DNA of 28,404 nucleotides, from contig JBBREH010000017.1 of the NCBI GenBank assembly GCA_038203095.1, positions 1-28,404 of the forward strand, in the 5' to 3' direction. Made by a program: the position numbers and the translations under genes. Origin of the DNA: PALSA-1336 sp038203095 (lineage in GTDB: Bacteria; Patescibacteriota; Doudnabacteria; UBA920). This document shows positions 21,977-28,404 of the stretch, piece by piece. A model generated the notes under the pieces. It saw only the letters and a list, made by a program, of their open reading frames with translations, did no database searches and was not told where the DNA came from. The number at the start of each line of letters is the position of its first letter. Within the stretch, counting starts at the first letter, position 1.

Positions 21977-23143
21977 ATGCCCAACAACTATTACGACATT
22001 TTAGGTGTTTCCAAGTCTGCCTCGGACGACGAAATTAAAAAAGCTTTTCGCAAAAAAGCTCACGAACATCATCCGGATAAGGGCGGTGGCAGCGCGGAAA
22101 AATTTAAGGAAGCTAACGAGGCATATCAAGTTCTGTCTGACAAGCAAAAACGTGGACAGTACGACCAGTATGGCCAAACTTTTTCCGGCGGTGCCGGACC
22201 AGGCTCTGCCTGGGACAACCAGGGAGGCAATCCTTATCCCGGAGGTTCTAGTCCTTTTAGCGATTTTGGCTTTGGTCAAAATGGCGGAGTGGATTTTGAC
22301 CTAGGAGATATTTTTGGCGACATTTTTGGCGGACAACAGCAAAGAGAAACGCGCAGAAACCGGGGCATAGATTTGGAGATGGGTATTACTATAAACTTTG
22401 ATGAAGCGGTTTTTGGGGTAGAAAAAAATATTACTTTGGAAAAACAGGATGCTTGTAAAGTATGCGGAGGTAATGGAGCTGAAAAAGGCAGTAAAATTAT
22501 TACCTGTCCTAAATGTCACGGACAGGGACAAATCCGCACCACTCGCCGGACCATCTTTGGCAATATTGCCTCATCAGCCACTTGCGACCGCTGTGACGGT
22601 ATGGGTAAGATTCCCGAGGTTCCCTGCAAAAACTGCAAGGGCAGAGGGGTGCTAAGGCAAGAAAAAACCATTTCTGTAAAAATTCCCGCCGGTATAGATA
22701 ACGGCCAAAGAATTCGGGTGCAGGGTGAGGGTGAGGCCGGTTATCGTGGCTCAAGCTCCGGAGATTTATATTTAGTAATTAGGGTAAACCAGAATAAAGA
22801 TTTTACCCGGGACGGCTTTGATTTATTTAAAGAGTTGCCTATTAGCTTTACCCAGGCCAGCTTAGGCGCCCGCCCGTTGGTTAAAACTTTAGACGGTGAT
22901 ATTGAGCTTAAGATTCCGGCCGGTACGCAAAGCGGCAGTCAATTTCGGGTAAAAGACAAAGGCGTGCCCCATATAAAAAATCCTAAAAGCCGCGGTGACT
23001 TAATAATTACCGCTCGCGTCGTAGTTCCGGCCAAGCTTTCTAAAAAGGAAAAAGATTTACTAAAACAGCTTGCCCAAGAGCGGGGTGAAACCGTCGTTGT
23101 CGACGATAGTTTATGGGATAGCATTAAGGACACATTCAATTAA
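21977..23143 (+). CDS. dnaJ: DnaJ (Hsp40) co-chaperone, type I
   Basis: The 388-residue protein has all type I parts: J domain (about 1-66) with HHPDK, a Gly/Phe-rich region with DIFGDIFGG (about 105-113), four zinc-binding CxxCxGxG repeats (CKVCGGNG, CPKCHGQG, CDRCDGMG, CKNCKGRG, about 155-220), and the C-terminal substrate-binding domain (VKIPAGIDNGQRIRVQGEGEAG). It stimulates DnaK ATPase and delivers unfolded proteins. The ATG sits directly behind the heptamer array, with no Shine-Dalgarno; translation may depend on coupling or on leader length. Confidence 0.97.
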   Translation: MPNNYYDILGVSKSASDDEIKKAFRKKAHEHHPDKGGGSAEKFKEANEAYQVLSDKQKRGQYDQYGQTFSGGAGPGSAWDNQGGNPYPGGSSPFSDFGFGQNGGVDFDLGDIFGDIFGGQQQRETRRNRGIDLEMGITINFDEAVFGVEKNITLEKQDACKVCGGNGAEKGSKIITCPKCHGQGQIRTTRRTIFGNIASSATCDRCDGMGKIPEVPCKNCKGRGVLRQEKTISVKIPAGIDNGQRIRVQGEGEAGYRGSSSGDLYLVIRVNQNKDFTRDGFDLFKELPISFTQASLGARPLVKTLDGDIELKIPAGTQSGSQFRVKDKGVPHIKNPKSRGDLIITARVVVPAKLSKKEKDLLKQLAQERGETVVVDDSLWDSIKDTFN

Positions 23144-23155
23144 GTTTGCATTTTT

Positions 23156-23190
23156 AAAAAAGATCTCGCTAAGCGAGATCTTTTTTATTT
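23156..23190. terminator. Bidirectional terminator after dnaJ
   Basis: AAAAAAGATCTCGCT (23156-23170) and AGCGAGATCTTTTTT (23172-23186) form a palindromic stem with A and T runs, serving dnaJ and the convergent membrane-protein gene whose stop lies inside it. Confidence 0.92.
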
Positions 23191-23520
23191 ATTAGATGTT
23201 AAATAAACCAGTAGTAGCGAAAGCAGAAAACATAAAATATAAGCCACAATTAAATTTACCCAATAGCTTTTTACAAACTGAATGTTTATCCAAATTAAAA
23301 CGGCGCTAAAGAATATTGCGGCAATAGCGCCATAGATGCCCCCAAGCAAAAAGTCTCTGGATAGCGATTTGTTGTTCATGGTTATAAAAATATAAGATAC
23401 TACAAACACAACGGGCAATCCGCCAATCGCGCCGGCAATTTTGGAGCCAAAAAATTTAGAAATCATCAAAATAATCGCTGTAACAACAGCCGAAGCCAAA
23501 CTTTTAAAGATAATATCCAT
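23185..23520 (-). CDS. Small four-helix membrane protein, possibly DUF3147-like
   Basis: The 111-residue protein is almost entirely hydrophobic with about four helices. The GAIGGLPVVFVVSYIFI segment (about 31-47) recalls DUF3147-type proteins, but the match is tentative. The ATG lies 4-9 bases from a minus-strand TATAAT, so the mRNA should be nearly leaderless. It diverges from another membrane-protein gene and shares an inverted-repeat promoter with it. Confidence 0.7.
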   Translation of the reverse strand: MDIIFKSLASAVVTAIILMISKFFGSKIAGAIGGLPVVFVVSYIFITMNNKSLSRDFLLGGIYGAIAAIFFSAVLIWINIQFVKSYWVNLIVAYILCFLLSLLLVYLTSNK

Positions 23521-23525
23521 AATGA

Positions 23526-23571
23526 TTATATTATAACATAGAAATATTCGATATTCTATGTTATAATATAA
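23526..23571. promoter_or_regulatory. Divergent promoters within an 18-bp inverted repeat
   Basis: TTATATTATAACATAGAA (23526-23543) and TTCTATGTTATAATATAA (23554-23571) are perfect reverse complements around ten bases. Each arm holds a TATAAT: 23562-23567 reading right, and 23535-23530 reading left. The symmetry would give equal control of both genes by one bound protein, or a cruciform. Confidence 0.85.
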
Positions 23572-23598
23572 GAAATGTGATAAAAATAAGAAACAAAA

Positions 23599-24153
23599 AT
23601 GCTCTCTATAATGTCGGTTGCCGACGCTAGTAATTTAATTAACGGTTTTAACTGGCATACTCCAAGTTGGGATTTGTTTATTTTTTTGTTTTGGGCGGTG
23701 GCGAGTGTGTTTTACGCTTTTGCGGCCGGGCGCGGCCGGAGTATTAGTATGCTCTTTAGTTTGTATATCGCTAAATTGTTGGTGCTACAGGCGCCGTGGC
23801 TGACTAATGCCATTAATCAAAAACTACCCAGTAATTTGGCTAGTCTGCAGCAACTTATTAGTTTTTTAGTTATTTTTGTTGTTATTTTTATTTTGTTGGG
23901 TCGCTATGCATTTAGAACCTCGGCCGACGGGAGGCATTTTGGCTCCATTGCCTTTACGTTGATTTTTTCTTTTTTACAGATTGGGCTGTTAATTAATACC
24001 ATTTTAAGCTACTTGGCGGTTTCCGGAAAAAGTTTTTCGGACCTGGTAACTTTTATTTTCTTGTCTAACGCTTCAGGATTCATTTGGCTAATTGCCCCAT
24101 TAATATTTCTGATTATATTAGGCAGGTCAGTGGCTGACCCGTCTGAAATATAG
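23599..24153 (+). CDS. CvpA-like integral membrane protein
   Basis: The 184-residue protein has about four membrane helices (roughly 28-45, 52-66, 86-104, 117-140 and a last at 150-172). The early SWDLFIFLFWAVASVFYAFAAGRGRSISML segment resembles the start of CvpA/colicin V production-type proteins, but the similarity is modest. An alternative ATG lies at 23611. It is transcribed from the right half of the inverted-repeat promoter. Confidence 0.65.
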   Translation: MLSIMSVADASNLINGFNWHTPSWDLFIFLFWAVASVFYAFAAGRGRSISMLFSLYIAKLLVLQAPWLTNAINQKLPSNLASLQQLISFLVIFVVIFILLGRYAFRTSADGRHFGSIAFTLIFSFLQIGLLINTILSYLAVSGKSFSDLVTFIFLSNASGFIWLIAPLIFLIILGRSVADPSEI

Positions 24154-24282
24154 GTGGCAGATAAATGATGTGCAGTAATAAAGCGAAAGACTATGGAAGG
24201 ATAGGGTTTAGTAGTCTATCAAAATGCTAAATGGTTTAGAAAATTATTTTTGTAAAAATTATAAAATTAAAGCCAAAAAGCT

Positions 24283-24288
24283 TATAAT
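24283..24288 (+). promoter_or_regulatory. -10 box before the response-regulator gene
   Basis: TATAAT ends 16 bases before the ATG at 24305, so the leader would be ~10 bases or less with no Shine-Dalgarno. No -35 was identified. Confidence 0.55.
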
Positions 24289-24304
24289 TTAGTGTTTAAC
24301 AGCC

Positions 24305-24700
24305 ATGATCAAACATACAATTTTAATGGTCGACGACGATTTGTTGATTTTAAATACGCTAAAAAAGCGTTTTGCTACTTGGGAAACTGAAGTTTATGCC
24401 GCCAGCACGCCGGAAGCAGCCAAAGAAATTTTGGAAAATATTACTCCCGAAGTAGTCGTTTTGGATTTACTGTTAACTAAAGATGATGGCTCATCAGGAA
24501 TTATCGATTATTTAAAGAGCCAGGAACGCCTACAGCACATTCCTGTATTGGTTTTGACTAATTTAGATAAGCCCGAGCTCAAGCAGATGTTGCTTAGCCA
24601 AGGAGTGAAAGAGTACTTAATAAAAGGCAGTATGACCTTGGATGATTTATACTCTAAGGTTCTGGGGTATCTGTCTCCTTCTGTAGATGGCACGCAGTGA
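24305..24700 (+). CDS. Single-domain response regulator (REC only)
   Basis: The 131-residue protein is a stand-alone receiver domain. The acidic pocket Asp10-Asp11, phosphoacceptor Asp54 (VVVLDLLL), the switch Thr85 (VLVLTNLD) and Lys107 (YLIKG) are all present. With no DNA-binding output domain it would act by protein contact. No histidine kinase is seen nearby. It is convergent with the methyltransferase gene. Confidence 0.93.
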   Translation: MIKHTILMVDDDLLILNTLKKRFATWETEVYAASTPEAAKEILENITPEVVVLDLLLTKDDGSSGIIDYLKSQERLQHIPVLVLTNLDKPELKQMLLSQGVKEYLIKGSMTLDDLYSKVLGYLSPSVDGTQ

Positions 24701-25639
24701 TTAAATGGTCCAACGGGCAAATATTCCGGTCGAAATTAACCGATCGGATTTTTGCTTTAGGCAAAGCTCCCCAAATTCAATCCGTGAGCTGGCGGAGGCC
24801 TTCTTGGATCGCATAGCGTCTTCCAGTAAATTATTAAGCGCTATAGCAGAGGAGTTGGTAGCGTAGCCGTTAATGACTAAAAATTTCGCGTCATCGGATA
24901 ATAATTTAACGCAATCATTAAGCAAGCCCGGCAGGTCGTTATTAAACTTCCAGGTTTTGCCGGTGGGTGAGTGGCCAAAAGCCGGGGGGTCCATAATTAT
25001 TCCGTCGTATTTGGCACCGCGTTTAAGTTCTCTTTTAACAAATTTAACGCAGTCATCCAAAATCCAGCGGACGGAATCTTTTGGTAAATTATTAAGTTTA
25101 AAATTTTCATTCGCCCAGGTAATGGCAGGCTTTGAGGCGTCAACGTGAGTCACAGAGGCGCCGACTTTGGCCAGTACCATTGTCGCGCCGCCAGTGTAGG
25201 CAAAGAGATTTAAGATTTTAGATTTAGGATTTTCCGCCGGAGGCGTATCCGCCTTTGGCGGAAAGTTTTTCTTGTCCCTTGATCTCCCATCTTCCATCTT
25301 TAATCTATCTGTCATCCATTCCCACTGGGCCGACTGCTCAGCAAACAAGCCGGTGTGTTTGAAAGGCGAGAGTTTAAGCAAAAATTTAACACCATTAAAT
25401 TTAATTTGCCACGGTTTGGGTAACGTTTGCTTGATTTGCCATTGTCCCCGGCTTTCCTCGGATGCGGATTTATATACCGCCCAAGCTTTAAGCCATTCGG
25501 TTTGAGGCAAAGATGGTTGCCAAATGATTTGCGGGTCAGGCCTCTGCAAAATAACTTGGCCCCAGCGTTCCAGCCTAAAACCACACCCACTGTCTAAAAG
25601 TTCAAAATCAGAAAATTTTTTGAAATACTCCATTTGCAT
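24701..25639 (-). CDS. RlmI/RlmK-like class I SAM-dependent RNA methyltransferase
   Basis: The 312-residue protein has HTGLFAEQ (about 95-102), the SAM-binding motif LNLFAYTGGATMVLA (about 143-157), the acidic VTHVDASKPAITWANEN segment, and the catalytic-type MDPPAFG (about 216-222). This set matches Methyltrans_SAM proteins acting on 23S rRNA cytosine (RlmI/RlmK-like), but the target cannot be decided. Residues ~114-139 (MEDGRSRDKKNFPPKADTPP region) lie between two conserved blocks, are hydrophilic, and contain a TCCGCCTTTGGCGGA palindrome at DNA level, so they look like an inserted element. A TGc-TAAAAT extended -10 (25654-25646) ends 6 bases before the ATG, suggesting leaderless translation. 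Confidence 0.9.
   Translation of the reverse strand: MQMEYFKKFSDFELLDSGCGFRLERWGQVILQRPDPQIIWQPSLPQTEWLKAWAVYKSASEESRGQWQIKQTLPKPWQIKFNGVKFLLKLSPFKHTGLFAEQSAQWEWMTDRLKMEDGRSRDKKNFPPKADTPPAENPKSKILNLFAYTGGATMVLAKVGASVTHVDASKPAITWANENFKLNNLPKDSVRWILDDCVKFVKRELKRGAKYDGIIMDPPAFGHSPTGKTWKFNNDLPGLLNDCVKLLSDDAKFLVINGYATNSSAIALNNLLEDAMRSKKASASSRIEFGELCLKQKSDRLISTGIFARWTI
25230..25265. repeat. TCCGCC/GGCGGA palindrome inside the methyltransferase gene
   Basis: TCCGCC (25248-25253), TTT, GGCGGA (25257-25262) is preceded by a second TCCGCC (25233-25238), which can also pair with the same GGCGGA arm. The same 15-base core, with one base changed in the loop, occurs at 11130-11144. Confidence 0.8.
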
Positions 25640-25663
25640 AAAGCAATTTTAGCATAAAAGGGC

Positions 25664-25692
25664 TTGAAAAAAAAGCTGAAATGCTGTAGAAT
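25664..25692 (+). promoter_or_regulatory. Promoter of the tRNA-Lys pair
   Basis: TTGAAA (25664-25669), 17 bases, TAGAAT (25687-25692); transcription would begin near 25699, about 100 bases before the first tRNA. It is divergent from the methyltransferase -10 box. Confidence 0.7.
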
Positions 25693-25798
25693 ATCGAGGA
25701 TAGTAAACGATTAGCTAGTTGCTATTAACTTTTAAGTTTTGTGTCTCTAGTGTTTTTAAACGTTAATTGTCAATTGTTAAAGGTTAATTGTGTTGCCT

Positions 25799-25871
25799 GG
25801 GTCTGTAGCTCAGTTGGTAGAGCAGCGGCCTTTTAAGCCGTTTGTCGTGGGTTCGATCCCTACACAGGACA
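25799..25871 (+). tRNA. tRNA-Lys (TTT), abnormal acceptor stem, no encoded CCA
   Basis: D arm GCTC-AGTTGGTA-GAGC, anticodon arm GCGGC-CTTTTAA-GCCGT with anticodon TTT, and T arm GTGGG-TTCGATC-CCTAC are all good. The acceptor strands do not match: 5' GGGTCTG against 3' ACAGGAC gives at most one or two pairs in register. If the 5' strand is read as GTCTGT, six pairs form with a bulged G, as if one base of GTCCTGT was lost. No CCA follows. It may be a non-functional or edited copy. Confidence 0.75.
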
Positions 25872-25922
25872 TAACCCTTAAAGAAATTTAAGCCGTTAGC
25901 CTTTGAAAATTTAATACATTCT

Positions 25923-25998
25923 GGGATGGTAGCTCAGTCGGTAGAGCAGCGGCCTTTTAAGCCGTTTGTCGAGGGTTCGATCCCCTCCCATCCCACCA
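25923..25998 (+). tRNA. tRNA-Lys (TTT), canonical, CCA encoded
   Basis: All arms pair: acceptor GGGATGG/CCATCCC, D GCTC/GAGC, anticodon GCGGC-CTTTTAA-GCCGT, T GAGGG/CCCTC. The discriminator A and CCA (25996-25998) are encoded. From the D arm to the T arm it is nearly identical to the copy 52 bases upstream. Confidence 0.97.
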
Positions 25999-26010
25999 AA
26001 TAAACTGTTA

Positions 26011-26040
26011 AAAAACAGCGTGAAATCACGCTGTTTTTTT
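26011..26040 (+). terminator. Intrinsic terminator of the tRNA transcript
   Basis: CAGCGTGA/TCACGCTG (26016-26023 with 26026-26033) is flanked by A5 and T7, 13 bases after the second tRNA. Confidence 0.92.
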
Positions 26041-26051
26041 ATTTTTCTGAA

Positions 26052-26113
26052 TAACTATTTGCGGACTTCAGCCGAACTCAACCCTTTAGGGCTGTTGAAA
26101 AAGTCCGTAGTTA
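26052..26113 (+). promoter_or_regulatory. Composite stem-loop after tRNA-Lys
   Basis: Three nested stems: TAACTA/TAGTTA (26052-26057 with 26108-26113), CGGACTT/AAGTCCG (26062-26068 with 26101-26107), and CAGCC/GGCTG (26069-26073 with 26090-26094). It lies ~60 bases before the next small gene and could be a structured RNA or a recombination site. Confidence 0.55.
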
Positions 26114-26171
26114 GCTGTTCAAAAGAATGGCAGGCACAGGTCGATGCCTTAACTTATCAAAATACAAATAT

Positions 26172-26351
26172 ATGAATATTCAACAAAACTCAGCTTGCAG
26201 GCTTGAATTGCCAAAATTCTATTTTGTGGACGTTTATAAACTTCCGGCAAATAGAAGGCAGCAAATCCTTTCCAGCTTCAACACTGGAGATTTAAAAAAC
26301 AAGGCTACCGAGCAAAGTATTGCCGGTGCCTTGGACAACTTAACAAAATAA
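26172..26351 (+). CDS. Unknown small protein, 59 residues
   Basis: From the ATG at 26172 the protein reads MNIQQNSACRLELPKFYFVD and onward; a longer frame from 26127 begins in less likely sequence. It has a basic central part (LPANRRQQILSSF) and a helical end, no recognised family. It precedes the ATPase gene and is separated from it by a short hairpin. Confidence 0.55.
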   Translation: MNIQQNSACRLELPKFYFVDVYKLPANRRQQILSSFNTGDLKNKATEQSIAGALDNLTK

Positions 26352-26368
26352 CTCCCCGAAGGGAGTTA
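26349..26368 (+). promoter_or_regulatory. TAACTCCC/GGGAGTTA hairpin after the 26172 gene
   Basis: A perfect 8-bp stem with a CGAA loop (26349-26356 with 26361-26368) overlaps the end of the gene. No T run follows, so it is not a classical terminator; it may stabilise or regulate the ATPase mRNA. Confidence 0.5.
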
Positions 26369-26432
26369 CTAAACTATCGATTCATTACCCATAGTTTAAC
26401 ATATTTCCCTTTCGGACACAAGAGGCAAACTT

Positions 26433-27623
26433 ATGAACCAAGTTCAAACAGCCGTGAGTCCGGCTATACAAACAGCTCAAGATCCTTTAGTCGATTCCTT
26501 CTTTACGGAAATCGGCAACACCAAACCATTCTTTAAAGGCGCGTTCGAAGGAGATCCCGGCACTGGGAAAAGCTGGACAACGGCTTTAGTGGCAATTGGC
26601 ATTCACAAACAAATTAAAAGCACCAAGCCGATAGTCATTCTCGATACGGAAAAGGCTTCAAAGTTCTTAGTTGAACTTTTTGCCGAGCATGGCATTAAGG
26701 CTATGGTTCGCGAAAGCCAATCATTGGCAGACTTTGTTAAAGCCATTGATCTTTGCTCCAAAGGCTTTTCCGACATTCTTATTGTCGACAGCATTACCCA
26801 CCTTTGGATGAATTTCCAAGAAGCCTATAAAAGAAAATTAAATAGGCAGACTTTCCAGATTCAGGACTGGATGACTATTAAGTCGGATTGGAATAAAAAC
26901 TTTTCCAATCTTATAGTCCATTCCCCCGTGCATATTCTTGCCACTGGCAGAATTTCCGATCGCATGGAGCAGGAAGTTGATGAGGACGGCAGAAAAGAAT
27001 TCACCAAGACCGGCGTAAAGATGCAGGCTGAAAAGAATGCGGCCTATGAGTTCGACATGCTCGTTCTTATGGAACGCCACGAAATAATCCAAAAGAAAAA
27101 GCGCGAGGTCTGGAGACAGGCTGTTGTGCTGAAAGGCAGAGGCGGATTGCTTGATGGCGCGGTGTTTAAAAATCCAAGCTACGAGAATTTTGCTCCGGCT
27201 ATTGAAGCAGTCTTAAAGGATCCGGCCGCAGCCAGATTCGATCAGGGTGAAAACGATGCCGCCAGCTTAATAACCACTGAAGAGGATAAGCGCAGCTGGG
27301 TGCAGGGCAAGAAGCGTTGGCTTGAGGAAATAGAAGGCTATCTTGTTCAGGTTAAACCTGGACAGGACGCTGTTTCTAAAAAGTTTAAAGTCGACGCTAT
27401 TGAATACGCCTTTGGGACCCGAAGCTGGACTGCTATTGAAAGTATGTCCCCCGATAAGCTGGAGATCGGTTTTGGGAAAATACAGGAGTTTACTCAAAAG
27501 CATATTGCCGAACAGCAGGATGCTTTGAACAAAGCCCAGGAAGATAAGCCAGCAGAAAAGGAAGAAGGCGAAGCAGCCAAAAAAATGAAGGCTGGCATGG
27601 AAAAAACAAAAGGTAAGAAATAA
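26433..27623 (+). CDS. RecA-like phage ATPase (AAA_24, Sak4-like)
   Basis: The 396-residue protein has Walker A GDPGTGKS (40-47), an acidic ILDTEKASKF segment (about 69-78) and Walker B DILIVDSITHLW (about 114-125), in the arrangement of AAA_24 proteins, which include the phage Sak4 single-strand annealing/recombination ATPases. The region after ~260 is charged and helical, ending in a Lys/Glu-rich tail (AEKEEGEAAKKMKAGMEKTKGKK), perhaps for protein contact. Such genes are usual in phages and plasmids, so this marks the segment after the tRNAs as probably acquired. Recombination function is inferred from family. Confidence 0.85.
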   Translation: MNQVQTAVSPAIQTAQDPLVDSFFTEIGNTKPFFKGAFEGDPGTGKSWTTALVAIGIHKQIKSTKPIVILDTEKASKFLVELFAEHGIKAMVRESQSLADFVKAIDLCSKGFSDILIVDSITHLWMNFQEAYKRKLNRQTFQIQDWMTIKSDWNKNFSNLIVHSPVHILATGRISDRMEQEVDEDGRKEFTKTGVKMQAEKNAAYEFDMLVLMERHEIIQKKKREVWRQAVVLKGRGGLLDGAVFKNPSYENFAPAIEAVLKDPAAARFDQGENDAASLITTEEDKRSWVQGKKRWLEEIEGYLVQVKPGQDAVSKKFKVDAIEYAFGTRSWTAIESMSPDKLEIGFGKIQEFTQKHIAEQQDALNKAQEDKPAEKEEGEAAKKMKAGMEKTKGKK

Positions 27624-27631
27624 GTTTATTG

Positions 27632-27662
27632 GCTCTCGACCCGCTTCCTTTGTCGCGAGAGC
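27632..27662 (+). promoter_or_regulatory. GCTCTCG/CGAGAGC hairpin after the ATPase gene
   Basis: A 7-bp stem (27632-27638 with 27656-27662) with a 17-base loop follows the stop by ~10 bases; no T run. Confidence 0.45.
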
Positions 27663-27692
27663 GCAAGGGCAGCGCGATGGAGATCTAATTGT

Positions 27693-27773
27693 ATGGACTA
27701 CGACCAGCAAATCGAGAAAATGTATCATCCGGAAAACTTTGAGAAGCCGGACGACTCTGAAACCGAAGATTAA
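27693..27773 (+). CDS. Possible 26-residue acidic protein
   Basis: ATG at 27693 reads MDYDQQIEKMYHPENFEKPD and ends DDSETED. The composition is acidic and coherent, and it lies between two genes of the accessory segment. It has no recognised family; very small size makes it uncertain. Confidence 0.4.
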   Translation: MDYDQQIEKMYHPENFEKPDDSETED

Positions 27774-27795
27774 ATAAAATCTTAAGTTTTAAACT

Positions 27796-27841
27796 GCCAA
27801 TATCAGCAAGCTGATCAACCCTTGAGCTTGCTCCCCTTGGC
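27796..27841 (+). promoter_or_regulatory. Two-part stem-loop before the SWIM gene
   Basis: GCCAA/TTGGC (27796-27800 with 27837-27841) and AGCAAGCT/AGCTTGCT (27805-27812 with 27825-27832) are separated by a four-base internal loop on each side (TATC and CCCC). The structure ends 14 bases before the SWIM ATG, so it could control translation. Confidence 0.6.
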
Positions 27842-27855
27842 AATACACAACTCCA

Positions 27856-28332
27856 ATGACGGCAAAGCTTAAAAAAATGGATACGCCCAAGTATTCCAGA
27901 AACGGCAAAGTCTGTTTCCGGAGGCTGTATTTTGAGCTGGAGGATGGCAGCTGGGCGGCAACGGACCTTGTTCCCTCATATAGGAACTACAAATGGTGGG
28001 AGCCAGTAATTAAATCAGGTATTGGCACTGAAATTGGCGGCGTGTTTTTAAAGGACGGCTACAGGGACAAAATCAATGCCGACAGCCAGGTCTATATTTT
28101 GCAGGAGCCGTTGATTAAACAGCCGCAGATAGAAGTTGAATTCGCTCCGAGGTCTTATAGTATTCCTAGTTTTTCCATTCCAAAAAAACAATATGAGGTC
28201 ACTTACCTTTGTGGGATTTCTCAATGCACTTGTCCAGACTTTAAATATCGGAAATCAAAATGCAAGCATATTAAGGAACTTGAGAAACAGAAAATCGCCG
28301 AGGCGCAAAGACGCCAGCCAGCTTTATTCTAA
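27856..28332 (+). CDS. SWIM zinc-finger protein
   Basis: The 158-residue protein has a C-terminal SWIM motif, CTCPDFKYRKSKCKHI, with Cys124, Cys126, Cys136 and His138 in the CxC-xn-CxH order. SWIM modules bind DNA or proteins and occur in recombination-linked factors. The N-terminal ~95 residues are of unknown type. It lies one small gene after the Sak4-like ATPase, which supports a joint role in recombination. The start ATG lies just beyond a two-part stem-loop. Confidence 0.85.
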   Translation: MTAKLKKMDTPKYSRNGKVCFRRLYFELEDGSWAATDLVPSYRNYKWWEPVIKSGIGTEIGGVFLKDGYRDKINADSQVYILQEPLIKQPQIEVEFAPRSYSIPSFSIPKKQYEVTYLCGISQCTCPDFKYRKSKCKHIKELEKQKIAEAQRRQPALF

Positions 28333-28404
28333 GCTTCAAACCATTATGTTTTATATCCAAATTTCAAATGGCCTCCTTCAAGGCGCACACCGCAAACAAA
28401 TGGG

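Overview
The window looks like chromosomal DNA of a Candidate Phyla Radiation (Patescibacteria) bacterium. The evidence is a 16S rRNA gene interrupted by an intron with a LAGLIDADG homing endonuclease gene, a 16S gene not followed by 23S or 5S, short proteins, AT-rich spacers, genes whose -10 box sits only 6-9 bases before the start codon, and a run of small uncharacterised membrane proteins. The exact lineage cannot be fixed from sequence reading alone.

Layout. (1) 1-2215: most of a 16S rRNA gene (5' part outside the window), split by a ~1.0 kb intron at 467-1487. A hairpin-rich spacer with a strong terminator follows, then about 600 bases with no convincing gene. (2) 3022-6004: one operon behind a promoter with a palindromic operator: ArsR-type repressor, FAD/NAD(P)H reductase, small DUF488 protein, AlkA-like 3-methyladenine DNA glycosylase, larger CxE..CHR DUF488 protein. 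It reads as a stress-responsive repair/redox module. (3) 6353-14575: P3A-type H+-ATPase, small membrane proteins, Com-like zinc-ribbon protein, ZIP metal transporter, glycine-rich RRM RNA-binding protein, VKOR-like thiol oxidase, and a membrane-anchored CAP/SCP protein. (4) 14622-16389: an unknown helical protein and, convergent to it, a secreted sedolisin (S53) protease with a near-consensus promoter.

(5) 16563-23143: the heat-shock cluster hrcA - unknown - grpE - unknown - decayed stretch - dnaK - DUF3467 - dnaJ. hrcA has a variant CIRCE operator overlaid on its promoter plus a second inverted repeat with the same half-sites. The stretch between grpE and dnaK holds five hairpins in a row and the remains of a gene broken by one frameshift and one stop codon. 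dnaJ is preceded by seven perfect tandem copies of a heptamer that runs almost into its start codon.

(6) 23185-25639: two divergent small membrane proteins sharing an 18-bp inverted repeat that carries both -10 boxes, a REC-only response regulator, and an RlmI-like SAM methyltransferase with an in-frame palindromic insertion. (7) 25799-25998: two tandem tRNA-Lys(TTT) genes, the first with an abnormal acceptor stem. (8) 26052-28404: a probable accessory (phage or plasmid-like) segment after the tRNAs, with a RecA/AAA_24 (Sak4-like) ATPase, very small proteins and a SWIM zinc-finger protein, with stem-loops in the spacers.

The most unusual items are the intron that cuts the common 785F/806R 16S primer site, the five-hairpin array at 18831-18961, the heptamer array before dnaJ, the ArsR/DUF488/AlkA operon, and the hairpin-separated Sak4/SWIM module beside tRNA-Lys. 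No CRISPR array, transposase or integrase was seen.
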